Source of the DNA: Endomicrobiia bacterium
Lineage (GTDB): Bacteria; Elusimicrobiota; Endomicrobiia; Endomicrobiales; Endomicrobiaceae
Assembly (NCBI GenBank): GCA_009782015.1
Contig: WQUP01000099.1
Location: forward strand, 1-13,133
Direction of reading: 5' to 3'
Length of the DNA stretch: 13,133 bases
This document shows, one piece after another, positions 6,639 to 13,133 of this stretch. Under the pieces are notes generated by a model, which made no database searches, was not told the DNA's origin, and saw only the letters and a program-made list of their open reading frames with translations. Position 1 is the stretch's first letter, and each line of letters opens with the position of its first letter. The position numbers and the translations under genes were made by a program.

Positions 6639-7448
6639 TTATTGTAATTCCAGATTTATTTGTTCGGATAAAAGCGCGACTGCGGGATTTTTTCTGTTCA
6701 TCGCAATAGCGTAGTCAAGCGCTATTCTGGCGCTTTCGTATCTTCCCTTCTTGAAATCGCCTAACGCTTCGTTATAATACTCTTCTACTCTGGCGTTGTT
6801 GTCGTATTCGCCGACAAAATACGTCATCAAGCCTCTGTAATCGTTGAGATGCACATACTTGTCCGAAAGCGAATCTAAAATGCTTTTGGCTTTTCTGAAG
6901 TCGCCGCTTTGAAAGCTTTCTACCGACTGGAGAAAATCTTTTCTGTCGGAACCTCTGTATTTCAGAGACTGCGCGTTGAGTTCGCCTATTATATTGTTGT
7001 ACCTTTGCGCATCATACATTTCAGGCATAAGGTCCACCGCTCTTTTATAGTACAAGAGCCCTTCATAGAAATTTCCGTCCCTCAAACTTCTTTCGGATTC
7101 TGTCATATAATCTTCGGCCGTGTCTCTTTTAAAAACGTAAAATTTGTCTTTGACTATCAAAATTTTGTTTTTAAGCTCTAATGCATCGGTATAATCCGGA
7201 TTTGCCAGAAGAATCTGGTTGAGTATGAGCTCCGATTTATCTATCTTTCCGGAAAGATACAAATCCCTTGCTCTTCCCAAAGACGAAGAGTTGCTTCCGC
7301 CGTACTGCTGGGTGCTTGAATCCGTCTGAGCCAAAGCCGCCTGGGCAGACGACATGTCGGCGTCCGCTTTTTTACGAGGCCTGGCCGCATAAGACGCCGT
7401 GCTGAACAAAACTAATGCCAAAAACAGACAAAAAAGTTTATTTTTCAT
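6639..7448 (-). CDS. Exported TPR-like repeat protein (269 aa)
   Basis: The signal peptide MKNKLFCLFLALVLFSTASYA is cleaved near residue 21. A Ser/Gln/Ala-rich linker (about 25-58) precedes helical repeats. Segments matching tetratricopeptide spacing include ARDLYLSGKIDKSELILNQI, SLRDGNFYEGLLYYKRAVDL, SFQSGDFRKAKSILDSL and ALGDFKKGRYESARIALDYA, each with the small-Gly-aromatic pattern. It probably works as a periplasmic scaffold or adaptor; the partner cannot be read from sequence. Shine-Dalgarno AGGAG lies seven bases before ATG 7448, and the gene starts nine bases after the response-regulator stop, so the two form an operon. The nearby pilus secretin makes a pilus-assembly accessory role possible but unproven. 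Confidence 0.75.
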   Translation of the reverse strand: MKNKLFCLFLALVLFSTASYAARPRKKADADMSSAQAALAQTDSSTQQYGGSNSSSLGRARDLYLSGKIDKSELILNQILLANPDYTDALELKNKILIVKDKFYVFKRDTAEDYMTESERSLRDGNFYEGLLYYKRAVDLMPEMYDAQRYNNIIGELNAQSLKYRGSDRKDFLQSVESFQSGDFRKAKSILDSLSDKYVHLNDYRGLMTYFVGEYDNNARVEEYYNEALGDFKKGRYESARIALDYAIAMNRKNPAVALLSEQINLELQ

Positions 7449-7457
7449 TTAGCGCTC

Positions 7458-8021
7458 CTAACCCCAATAAAACTCTATTATTTTTTTAAAAAACAATCCG
7501 GGCATCTTGAAAATTTTACTGAATATTCCCTCTTTGCTTGTAGGCACAAGACTGTCTTTGCTGGCTATAATAACCACATCGTCGTCATTTATCGGAGAAA
7601 GTTCATTGATGAGCTGGGCATGGAGTTTTTCCCTTCCTATCCTGAAAGAATTTCTTTCCTGAAGAATGACTTTTATCTCCTCGACAAGCGCTTCGATATC
7701 AAGCGGCTTAAGGAGATAGTCGTACGCGCCCATTCTCATGGCGTCAACGGCAGTTTCTACGGAACTGTATCCGGTGACCACGATGGAAACGGAATCTTTT
7801 GAAATGGCCGCAGCTTCTTTTATAAGCGCAAGCCCGTTCATATCCGGAAGCCTGTAATCGACAAGAAGAATGTCGTAGTAAAACTGCTTTATCATCGTAA
7901 GGGCAGACTGCGCGTCTTCAGCTGTCTCCACGGCAAACCCCTGCTCTTTAAGGTTTTCGGCAAGAGTTTCTTTGACGATTTCTTCGTCTTCGATAACCAA
8001 AATCTTGATATTTCCTTCCAC
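7458..8021 (-). CDS. Response regulator receiver protein without DNA-binding domain (187 aa)
   Basis: Residues 5-120 form a CheY-like receiver domain: acidic pair E11/D12 in ILVIEDEE, phospho-acceptor D55 in LLVDYRLPD, T83 in IVVTGYSS, Y102 and K105 in YDYLLKPLD. Start is GTG 8021, which has AAGGTGA at 8032-8026 and begins right at the domain. An in-frame ATG at 8123 would add about 34 residues encoded by a palindromic repeat and a poly-Lys stretch, which is unlikely. The C-terminal 65 residues are not a recognisable output domain. They end in the hydrophobic and basic KIFKMPGLFFKKIIEFYWG, possibly an amphipathic helix for membrane or partner contact. There is no sensor kinase in the window. 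It is cotranscribed with the TPR gene (nine-base gap). The proximity to pilus genes suggests control of pilus function or envelope behaviour by protein interaction, which is inference. Confidence 0.85.
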   Translation of the reverse strand: MEGNIKILVIEDEEIVKETLAENLKEQGFAVETAEDAQSALTMIKQFYYDILLVDYRLPDMNGLALIKEAAAISKDSVSIVVTGYSSVETAVDAMRMGAYDYLLKPLDIEALVEEIKVILQERNSFRIGREKLHAQLINELSPINDDDVVIIASKDSLVPTSKEGIFSKIFKMPGLFFKKIIEFYWG

Positions 8022-8067
8022 AAAATCACCTTTTTTCTTTTTTTTATCAATCCGCTGTTTTTTTGCC

Positions 8068-8120
8068 GTCATTGCGATGGAACAAAGAGACAATGTCCCA
8101 AGTTCCCGCGGCAATCCAGA
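8068..8120. repeat. Long imperfect palindrome (R6) upstream of the response regulator
   Basis: Nested arms ATTGC...GCAAT (8071-8075 and 8111-8115) and GGAAC...GTTCC (8079-8083 and 8102-8106) surround the core GACAATGTC (8089-8097). The edges GTCATTGC and GCAATCC match the REP-like class. The core GACAATGTC recurs at 8223-8231. Confidence 0.65.
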
Positions 8121-8202
8121 CAATATGACTGTTTTTTCCGTTAACTTTCCGGACTGCTTTCACAGATTACGAATTTCCGGGGTAACTTCTGCCTAAGGGT
8201 CT

Positions 8203-8264
8203 GGATGTCTAGATCCTTCAAGGACAATGTCCTTTCAGGATGACGCGCTGGACTCAGGCGCGTG
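8203..8264. repeat. REP-like unit (R7) with a 26-bp module shared with R8
   Basis: Stem ATCCT (8213-8217) pairs with AGGAT (8237-8241), and the inner AAGGAC-aat-GTCCTT spans 8220-8234. It is followed by TGACGCGC-TGGACTCAG-GCGCGT (8241-8263). The 26 bases 8238-8263 recur exactly at 8303-8328. Together with R6 and R8 this fills the spacer 8022-8327, in which I see no gene. Confidence 0.85.
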
Positions 8265-8277
8265 TACATTTATTAAC

Positions 8278-8330
8278 ATGGATCCCCGATTACGGCCTTC
8301 GGGGATGACGCGCTGGACTCAGGCGCGTCA
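8278..8330. repeat. REP-like unit (R8) overlapping the secretin stop codon
   Basis: Stem ATCCCCGA (8282-8289) pairs with TCGGGGAT (8299-8306). The adjoining perfect 8-bp stem is TGACGCGC (8306-8313) with GCGCGTCA (8323-8330). The last three bases are the secretin TGA stop. It has no T-tract, so it is not a classical terminator, but the hairpins could protect or end the pil transcript. Confidence 0.85.
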
Positions 8331-9671
8331 ATTTATTATCTTCGCCGATATGAAAATCGTAAGTTCGTGTCTTTCTTTATTTTTTACAACCGTTTTGAAC
8401 AGATACCCGAGCAGCGGAATATCGCCGAGAAGCGGTATTTTGTTTGTCGTGTTGTTTTCCGTATCTCTTATAAGACCGCCGATTACCGCAGTTTCGCCGC
8501 TTCTTAAAACCATTATGGTAGTCGCTCTGCTGGTGTTTATAACGGGCGTGCCGTCTATAGCTTCGCCGGTGCGGAAACTTTGTTCCGGAGAGACGTTAAG
8601 AACTATCGTGCCGTCCCTGTTTATCTGAGGCTTCACTTTTATCGTAAGACCGACATTTTTAAAAGAAACGGAATTGGCCACCGTATTGGTGCCTATGGAC
8701 TGGATTTGGCTGCTTATGTAAGGAACTTCTTCGATTATCTGTATTGTGGCTTCCTGATTGTTTAAAACTATCAGCTTTGGATTTGTGATAATCTTTGCGT
8801 CTTTATTTTGAAGACCGGCATATATGCTTCCGATAAAGTTCCAGTCGCCGGCCATAATAGCCGTGCCTACCGTGCCGACTCCTATCTGCGGCAGCGTAGT
8901 AAGCTGCTGCATGTAATTGGCGTTCGGCCTCAACGGGGTTGTAACTCCGTTGACATAATTTAACTGATCCTGCCAAAAATATCCGCCCACATTAGTAGCG
9001 CCGTTACTGGTGTAATATCCCGGATTTCCCGAAACTGCGCCCGGAGCAGTTATGCTTTTAACGTCTATCTTAGGAGCTCTGTATATATTGTCTATCTGAG
9101 TGCCGACCTGCAGGGTATTTGAAAGCGTTACATCCACAATCCTTGACTCTACAAGAACCTGAGGCGTAGGCACATCGAGAGAACGCACCAGATTTTCCAT
9201 TTTGTCTATGCTGTCGGCCAAATCGGTTACGATTACGGAGTTAGTTCTTTCGTCGGAAGTTATCTTTCCGCCTTTTGTGAGCCTTCCCTGAAGAATTTTT
9301 TCCAAATCGGAAGCCTTCGCATAGTTAGCGAAAATGACTTTAGAGACGGTTATGGGAGAAACGTCATTCTTGCTTTTAATAACGTAAATGTTTGTGTCGC
9401 CCTGTTTTACGTAATACAAATCATAAGTGTCCAAGAGAGCGTTAAGCGCCTCGTCCGGCGTAACGTCTTTGAGAGACAAAACTATTTTTTTGTTCAGCAA
9501 ATCCGCGTCCGTAACGAACTTTCTTCCGGTTTTCATGCTGAGCACGTTTAAAACCGTATAAAGCGTGGTCCCCTGAAAATCAACGGAAATCAACCCCCTG
9601 GATTCGATTGCGGCAAAAGCCGTATTGGCAGATAGAATGACAGCGATAAACAAAGCTAACAGCTTCTTCAT
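8328..9671 (-). CDS. pilQ: Type IV pilus / type II secretion-type secretin (447 aa)
   Basis: It forms the outer-membrane channel for the pilus or secreted substrates. The signal peptide (MKKLLALFIAVILSANTAFA) is followed by an STN/N0 domain (about 29-100, ISVDFQGTTLYTVLNVLS, DVTPDEALNALLDTY). One N1-type secretin domain comes next (about 108-170, VSKVIFANYAKASDLEKIL, ERTNSVIVTD). The beta-barrel secretin core follows, with NPKLIVLNNQEATI, VGLTIKVKPQI, SGETAVIGGLI and the family signature IPLLGDIPLLGYLF near the C-terminus. At 447 residues it is short for PilQ (often about 700) because it lacks AMIN domains and extra N domains. Shine-Dalgarno GGGGGAG is a few bases before ATG 9671. It follows the pilO/pilP gene after a 75-bp gap. 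PilQ rather than GspD is preferred from the MNO context. Confidence 0.92.
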   Translation of the reverse strand: MKKLLALFIAVILSANTAFAAIESRGLISVDFQGTTLYTVLNVLSMKTGRKFVTDADLLNKKIVLSLKDVTPDEALNALLDTYDLYYVKQGDTNIYVIKSKNDVSPITVSKVIFANYAKASDLEKILQGRLTKGGKITSDERTNSVIVTDLADSIDKMENLVRSLDVPTPQVLVESRIVDVTLSNTLQVGTQIDNIYRAPKIDVKSITAPGAVSGNPGYYTSNGATNVGGYFWQDQLNYVNGVTTPLRPNANYMQQLTTLPQIGVGTVGTAIMAGDWNFIGSIYAGLQNKDAKIITNPKLIVLNNQEATIQIIEEVPYISSQIQSIGTNTVANSVSFKNVGLTIKVKPQINRDGTIVLNVSPEQSFRTGEAIDGTPVINTSRATTIMVLRSGETAVIGGLIRDTENNTTNKIPLLGDIPLLGYLFKTVVKNKERHELTIFISAKIIN

Positions 9672-9746
9672 TACTCCCCCTTGTCCTTATCAGATTTAAT
9701 GATATATTTCGTTCCTCGGCTTACGTAACGATTGCGCTGATTTCGG
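9671..9746 (-). pseudogene. Vestigial duplicate of the PilP-like C-terminal tail
   Basis: One frame encodes VSRGTKYIIKSDKDKGE and ends in TAA overlapping the secretin ATG (TAATG). This parallels GRKYIIKFNKDD at the end of the intact upstream gene. Just before it, in another frame, lies AEIAEISAIVT, resembling AKIVEILERTVT of the intact copy. On DNA, 9683-9714 matches 9765-9796 at 24 of 32 ungapped positions, an offset of 82 bases. It reads as a decayed partial tandem copy. Confidence 0.55.
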
Positions 9747-10679
9747 CTATTTCAGCGGCGTATCGTCCTTATTGAACTTAATTATATATTTTCGTCCGTC
9801 AACTTCAACCGTAACCGTTCTTTCAAGGATCTCCACTATCTTGGCGTACTTGTAAAAATCGCCGACCCTGAAAAGTTTTCCGTCTATTATCACTATGGGA
9901 TTTTGAGCGTCGGATATTATTCCCGATATTTCCATGGCCGGCGGCTGCCTTAACTGCACGGGCTTATTGCCTTTGACTGTACTCTTCACCATAACGTATT
10001 GATAGAACGGATCGTCCGCAGCCGGATCGACGTCGCGCCACGACGGGACATGATCGATAGAGCCCAGGAGATCAGACGACTTTTTGAATATTTCTTTGAA
10101 GTATCCCGCGGCGCGCAGTTCATCCATCGTCTCAACCCTTCCGCTGAAATAGCTGTCCACATTAGGGCTGTATGTCAGAGGGACGACGTCTGCCGAAACG
10201 TCGCCGTTCGTATTTACGGAAAAGGCCGTAATTTTTGAAAACATTTCCAGAGAAAACAGGAACTTATATGTCGTTTCATACTTGGCGTTAAAATTAAGGC
10301 GGAGAAACGTGTTGTTCGGATCATTTTCTTTTGACGCCGTTTCCGTGGTAAGCTTGATGGAGTACGCTTCGGCGGCGGACATCACTCTGTCGATAAACTG
10401 CGCGCTGAGAACCTGGTTGGGAACATACACTGCGGGATAGTTGCTGACGATGTCGTCTATCTTCACCTTCGTCTCATACATCCCGTCGTTTATCTTGTTA
10501 AACGTTTCAAGGTCGGCGTAAATTGTCTGATACTTCTTTTCCAAAGCCAGCGCTTCGTCAAGCTTAATCTTAAAGTAACCGACATAAAGATAATGATAAA
10601 TCGCAACTATAACAAGTATGAGAATAATGTTTCTGAGTATAACAAAAATGAGATCTTGCTTTACGGAATAGTTTGCCAT
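9747..10679 (-). CDS. pilO: PilO-like alignment protein fused to a PilP-like domain (310 aa)
   Basis: A short cytoplasmic N-terminus and one membrane segment (about 9-33, LIFVILRNIILILVIVAIYHYL) are followed by a coiled-coil stretch (LDEALALEKKYQTIYADLETF) and an alpha/beta ferredoxin-like region (about 80-160), the usual PilO layout. From about residue 223 the protein changes character: DPFYQY, a proline-containing linker LRQPPAMEI, then SGIISDAQNPIVIIDGKLFRVGD and TVTVEVDGRKYIIKF. This closely follows the small beta domain of PilP/GspC (pattern GxxxDxxNPxAxxxGKxxRVGD). PilP is normally a separate lipoprotein that links PilNO to the secretin; here it seems joined to PilO. Its ATG overlaps the pilN stop as TAATG. 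The fusion would place the secretin-contacting domain directly on the inner-membrane complex. The PilO part is assigned by context and layout more than by motif. Confidence 0.8.
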   Translation of the reverse strand: MANYSVKQDLIFVILRNIILILVIVAIYHYLYVGYFKIKLDEALALEKKYQTIYADLETFNKINDGMYETKVKIDDIVSNYPAVYVPNQVLSAQFIDRVMSAAEAYSIKLTTETASKENDPNNTFLRLNFNAKYETTYKFLFSLEMFSKITAFSVNTNGDVSADVVPLTYSPNVDSYFSGRVETMDELRAAGYFKEIFKKSSDLLGSIDHVPSWRDVDPAADDPFYQYVMVKSTVKGNKPVQLRQPPAMEISGIISDAQNPIVIIDGKLFRVGDFYKYAKIVEILERTVTVEVDGRKYIIKFNKDDTPLK

Positions 10680-11272
10680 TATTTCTTCTCCCGAACGTAA
10701 GGTACCGTCACAGGCGAAACTTCTATTTTATTGCCTCTGACTGATACTGCCACAGTAGTAGTGTCAACGACCACATTAGAGCTTACATACATGCTTCTGG
10801 CGTAACCTTCTTGAAGTTCCTGCGTATATTTCTCTATGTCTTTGACATTGTAATCTTTAATTTTTATGCTTTCTTTTATAATGTTGTCGTAGCCAAGCGC
10901 AAAATCCGCTATTTTGTAGTCTTTGGGCATATACAGCCCTATCTCCCTGAACATAAGCCCGGCCTTGCTGCTGCCGCCGGCGCTTTGGCCGGTTATCATA
11001 TCTTTGACGGCCGACAGTTTATAGAAGTTGAGCGTCCACTCGTTTTCTATATCTTTAAGTTTGTACGTTCTTCTTTTTTCGTCTATATTCATCTTGAGCT
11101 GGTTTATTCTCTCCGTAGTTTTTTGCGTATTGTAAAACGTGTATGCCAAAAGAGCGACCGCGGCCAAAAATCCGAGTGTGAGAAAAAGCGAAAGCAGCCT
11201 CAAAAATTTTACGGCCTGCACGTTCTTTTTGGAAGTTTCAATTGTTTTTTCAAGAAGATTTATATCATACAT
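10679..11272 (-). CDS. pilN: PilN-like type IV pilus inner-membrane protein (197 aa)
   Basis: Start is ATG 11272 with AAGGAG nine bases upstream; it opens with MYDINLLEKT, matching the cytoplasmic INLL motif by which PilN binds PilM. An upstream in-frame start would add MVLLCKKEIPS, which is coding sequence of pilM. One membrane helix lies at about 23-47 (FLRLLSLFLTLGFLAAVALLAYTFY), then a coiled coil (NTQKTTERINQLKMNIDEKRRTY). A periplasmic alpha/beta domain (about 85-195) has YMPKDYKIADFAL and TVAVSVRGNKIEV. Length is typical of PilN. It overlaps pilM by eight bases and pilO by one, so translation of the three is probably coupled. It should pair with the PilO domain to form the inner-membrane alignment ring. 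Confidence 0.85.
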   Translation of the reverse strand: MYDINLLEKTIETSKKNVQAVKFLRLLSLFLTLGFLAAVALLAYTFYNTQKTTERINQLKMNIDEKRRTYKLKDIENEWTLNFYKLSAVKDMITGQSAGGSSKAGLMFREIGLYMPKDYKIADFALGYDNIIKESIKIKDYNVKDIEKYTQELQEGYARSMYVSSNVVVDTTTVAVSVRGNKIEVSPVTVPYVREKK

Positions 11273-12278
11273 GGACGGTATCTCCTTTTTGCAGAGCAAG
11301 ACCAAGAGATACGGTCGCCATAAACCCGAGGTCGTTATTTACGTTGCTTCTGATTTTATCCGAAGCCAGCGGATTCCATTTATCGGTAGTTATTCCGAGA
11401 ATATCAAAAATAAAACCGTCTATGCCTTTGAGAATCGCGCCGCCGCCCGTCAAAACTATCCTATCGACTTTGCCTATTTTCTGCCTTGAAACGCAGTATT
11501 CCATGGATCTGAAAATAGCCTCAAGCAGGTTGCTTGAGCTTTTCTTAAGAATGCTTTTTATATTCAGCCCGATGCTGTTCCATATAGCCGGATCTCTTTT
11601 AATCTGCTCGGCGGTATCTATATCGACTTCATATACGCTTCCGATCTCGGCCGTAACGTCTTTTCCGCCGAAAGCGACGTTTCTGACAAAGCACAGATTA
11701 CCGTGGTCGATTATGGCGATATTTGAAACCTCGTTTCCTATGTTTACAAGCACCACGGATTCCATTCCGGATCTTCTCTCGTTGAAGTTTATATATGCGC
11801 TGGTCATGGCGACGTTGTCCGCGCCGACCCCGATAACATTTAGGCTGGTAAGCGAAAGATTATTCATCATCTGGTTCACTTTTTTCTTGGGAGCCGCGAT
11901 AAAAAGAACGTCTATCTTATCTGCGGAAGGCGAAGAGAGCACCTGATAATCCGAATACATTTCGTCAAGAGTTTCAAAAATGCTGTTTTCGGCTTCTATC
12001 ATCACCGCGCCGGCAATATTTTCTTTGCTTATTTTAGGCAAAGTAAAATCTCTGGCGAGAAGATCTATTCCGCCGACTGACAAAACCGTATCCATATACT
12101 TGCTTTTGAGCTGCCTTACAAGAAGGTTTATGCTGTCTTTAAAGGCGGCTGGATTGTCTTTTTTATCGTCTCTTGCGTCCGCAGAGACCATAGCGGCATA
12201 AACAGTATAACTTCCGTCCGTTTTAGGCACGACGTTGCAGGCTTTTATAAACTTTGAGCCCATATCTAAACCGATCAA
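11265..12278 (-). CDS. pilM: PilM-type actin-like ATPase of type IV pilus assembly (337 aa)
   Basis: This is a cytoplasmic actin/FtsA-fold protein that recruits PilN. Visible motifs are IGLDMGSKFIKA (phosphate 1, at the very start), VLVNIGNEVSNIAIIDHG (phosphate 2, mid-protein) and IVLTGGGAILKGI (adenosine motif, near residue 265). Other PilM hallmarks are LPKISKENIAGAVMIEAE and the DNVAMTSAYI segment. Start is TTG 12278: AGGAGG ends seven bases before it and the fold begins immediately. An upstream in-frame codon at 12341 would fall within the predicted promoter and add 21 aromatic-rich residues. The length matches usual PilM (about 340-350). It is the first gene of the MNO(P)Q cluster, and its end overlaps pilN by eight bases. 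Confidence 0.92.
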   Translation of the reverse strand: MIGLDMGSKFIKACNVVPKTDGSYTVYAAMVSADARDDKKDNPAAFKDSINLLVRQLKSKYMDTVLSVGGIDLLARDFTLPKISKENIAGAVMIEAENSIFETLDEMYSDYQVLSSPSADKIDVLFIAAPKKKVNQMMNNLSLTSLNVIGVGADNVAMTSAYINFNERRSGMESVVLVNIGNEVSNIAIIDHGNLCFVRNVAFGGKDVTAEIGSVYEVDIDTAEQIKRDPAIWNSIGLNIKSILKKSSSNLLEAIFRSMEYCVSRQKIGKVDRIVLTGGGAILKGIDGFIFDILGITTDKWNPLASDKIRSNVNNDLGFMATVSLGLALQKGDTVHV

Positions 12279-12332
12279 TTTATATCCTCCTGTCAGGCCG
12301 TTAAGCCTATAATAATAATGCGGATAAAACAG

Positions 12333-12361
12333 TTTATACAAAAAAAACAGCGTTTTTACAA
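12333..12361 (-). promoter_or_regulatory. Predicted sigma70-type promoter of the pilMNOQ cluster
   Basis: On the minus strand TTGTAA (12361-12356) and TATAAA (12338-12333) are separated by 17 bases that include eight T residues. Transcription would start near 12326, leaving a leader of about 48 bases to TTG 12278. It lies in the 152-bp gap after the PilC-like gene, the only long spacer without a clear REP-like unit. Confidence 0.55.
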
Positions 12362-12430
12362 TACTTTTGCTTTTAGTCTATATTTTTTGCATCTTTACGT
12401 TTTCGCGGCTCCGCCGGCAAATGACTTTAA

Positions 12431-13133
12431 CTAAGCGCCCTGGCCGGCCATCATGGCTCCGGCGAGATTAAATATAGGCAGATACATCGCGGTAACTGCT
12501 ATTCCTACTATAAAGCCCAAACCTACTATGAGTATAGGCTCTATTATAGAGCTCATTGAAGCGACCGCGGCATCGACTTCATCCGTAAAGTAGTCGGTTA
12601 TTTTGTCAAACATCGCGTCAAGCTGTCCGGACTTTTCTCCGACAGCGGTCATCCTGGTGACCATTCTCGGGAATATTTCAAGCTTTGCCATTTCGCTTCC
12701 GAGAGGATTTCCTTCAAGCACCCTTTCTTTTACGCTGCGCAGAATGCTTTCGATATAGAGATTATCCGCGACGTTCATCGAGATTTCAAGGGAGCTTATG
12801 ATATCAACTCCGCTTTTTACAAGCGTCGAAAGCGTCTGAAAGAATCTTGCAAGCACTATTTTTATGTAAATCTTTCCGAAAATAGGAATTTTAAACAGAG
12901 TTTTGTCATAAATAAAATGCCCGCCCGGACTTCTTTTAAACATAATGAACGCCGTTATGAACGCTATGACGCCTAAAGTAATCCACGGCAAATTATGTAT
13001 TATGAATCTGCTGACGCCCATAACCACTCTCGTTGGCAGCGGGAGCGTCGCGCCGAAAGATTTAAACATATCTTCAAATCTCGGAATAATCCCGAGAACC
13101 AAAACCAAAAGAACAATTATGAAAAAACCGCCT
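12431..13133 (-). CDS. pilC: GspF/PilC-type inner-membrane platform protein, N-terminus beyond window
   Basis: Only the C-terminal 233 residues are present; the frame is open to the window edge (GGFFIIVLLVLVLGIIPRF). A second T2SSF domain contains PIFGKIYIKIVLARFFQTLSTLVKSGV, then GEKSGQLDAMFDKITDYF and IIEPILIVGLGFIVG, the hallmark order of the GspF/PilC family. Membrane segments are at the start, at LPWITLGVIAFITAFIMF and at the C-terminal EPILIVGLGFIVGIAVTAMYLPIF. The protein would be the platform on which the assembly ATPase acts to add or remove pilins. GspF of a type II system cannot be excluded by sequence, but the pilMNO neighbours favour PilC. The pilM promoter follows, so it probably belongs to a preceding transcription unit, perhaps with pilB/pilT outside the window. 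Confidence 0.93.
   Translation of the reverse strand, partial: GGFFIIVLLVLVLGIIPRFEDMFKSFGATLPLPTRVVMGVSRFIIHNLPWITLGVIAFITAFIMFKRSPGGHFIYDKTLFKIPIFGKIYIKIVLARFFQTLSTLVKSGVDIISSLEISMNVADNLYIESILRSVKERVLEGNPLGSEMAKLEIFPRMVTRMTAVGEKSGQLDAMFDKITDYFTDEVDAAVASMSSIIEPILIVGLGFIVGIAVTAMYLPIFNLAGAMMAGQGA

Noticed and set aside
8022..8330. CRISPR-like array from the repeated 26-mer
   Set aside because: Only two copies, and the repeat is joined to palindromic REP-like stems rather than to regular unique spacers; no cas genes are present.
11242..11946. Plus-strand open frame of 234 codons opposite pilM and pilN
   Set aside because: It overlaps well-supported pilM and pilN, and its translation shows no recognisable motif.
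12385..12430. GC-rich palindrome after the PilC-like stop as a terminator
   Set aside because: The stem around GGCGGAGCCGC has too short a loop and no T-tract follows.

Overview
Every protein-coding gene I can support lies on the minus strand, so transcription runs from high to low coordinates. GC content looks moderate, gene spacing is tight, and most proteins are exported or envelope proteins of a diderm bacterium. The gene set is type IV pilus MNOQ genes, a pyruvate phosphate dikinase, an OmpA protein with FlgD-like Ig domains, and a secreted protein with the signature LSPREKFTSQPYALYA. Together these point to Elusimicrobiota (Endomicrobium/Elusimicrobium-like). This is an inference from gene style and was not checked by a search.

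Right part (13133 to 8328), in transcription order: the C-terminal part of a GspF/PilC inner-membrane platform protein, cut by the window edge; a gap with a good sigma70-type promoter; then a compact cluster pilM - pilN - pilO/pilP fusion - pilQ-like secretin. The first three genes overlap. Together they encode the cytoplasmic ring, the inner-membrane alignment complex and the outer-membrane pore of a type IV pilus or related machine. Between the pilO/pilP fusion and the secretin there is a degenerate second copy of the PilP-like C-terminal tail.

Middle part (8327 to 3614): a repeat-filled spacer of about 306 bp, then a two-gene unit of a receiver-domain response regulator without a DNA-binding domain and an exported TPR-like protein. 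Next comes a spacer almost wholly made of a MITE-like inverted repeat, and then ppdK. Its product carries a roughly 52-residue Lys/Ala/Pro tail resembling histone H1.

Left part (3613 to 1): another repeat-rich spacer, then an OmpA-family protein gene overlapping (ATGA) an AsmA-like membrane-anchored protein gene. After these come a pentanucleotide (TCTGG)9 microsatellite and an intrinsic terminator. Last is a tightly coupled pair: a small secreted protein of unknown function and a secreted phage-tail-collar-like protein. The latter is broken by a one-base frameshift and runs off the left edge.

Most of the longer spacers hold palindromic REP-like units with related edges (ATCC or GCAATCC at one end, GGATGAC or GCAATGAC at the other) and variable interiors. 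I see no tRNA, rRNA, CRISPR array, transposase or prophage module. I did not find convincing evidence of an entirely new system. The most unusual items are the H1-like tail on PPDK, the PilO-PilP fusion with its vestigial duplicate tail, and the repeat elements.
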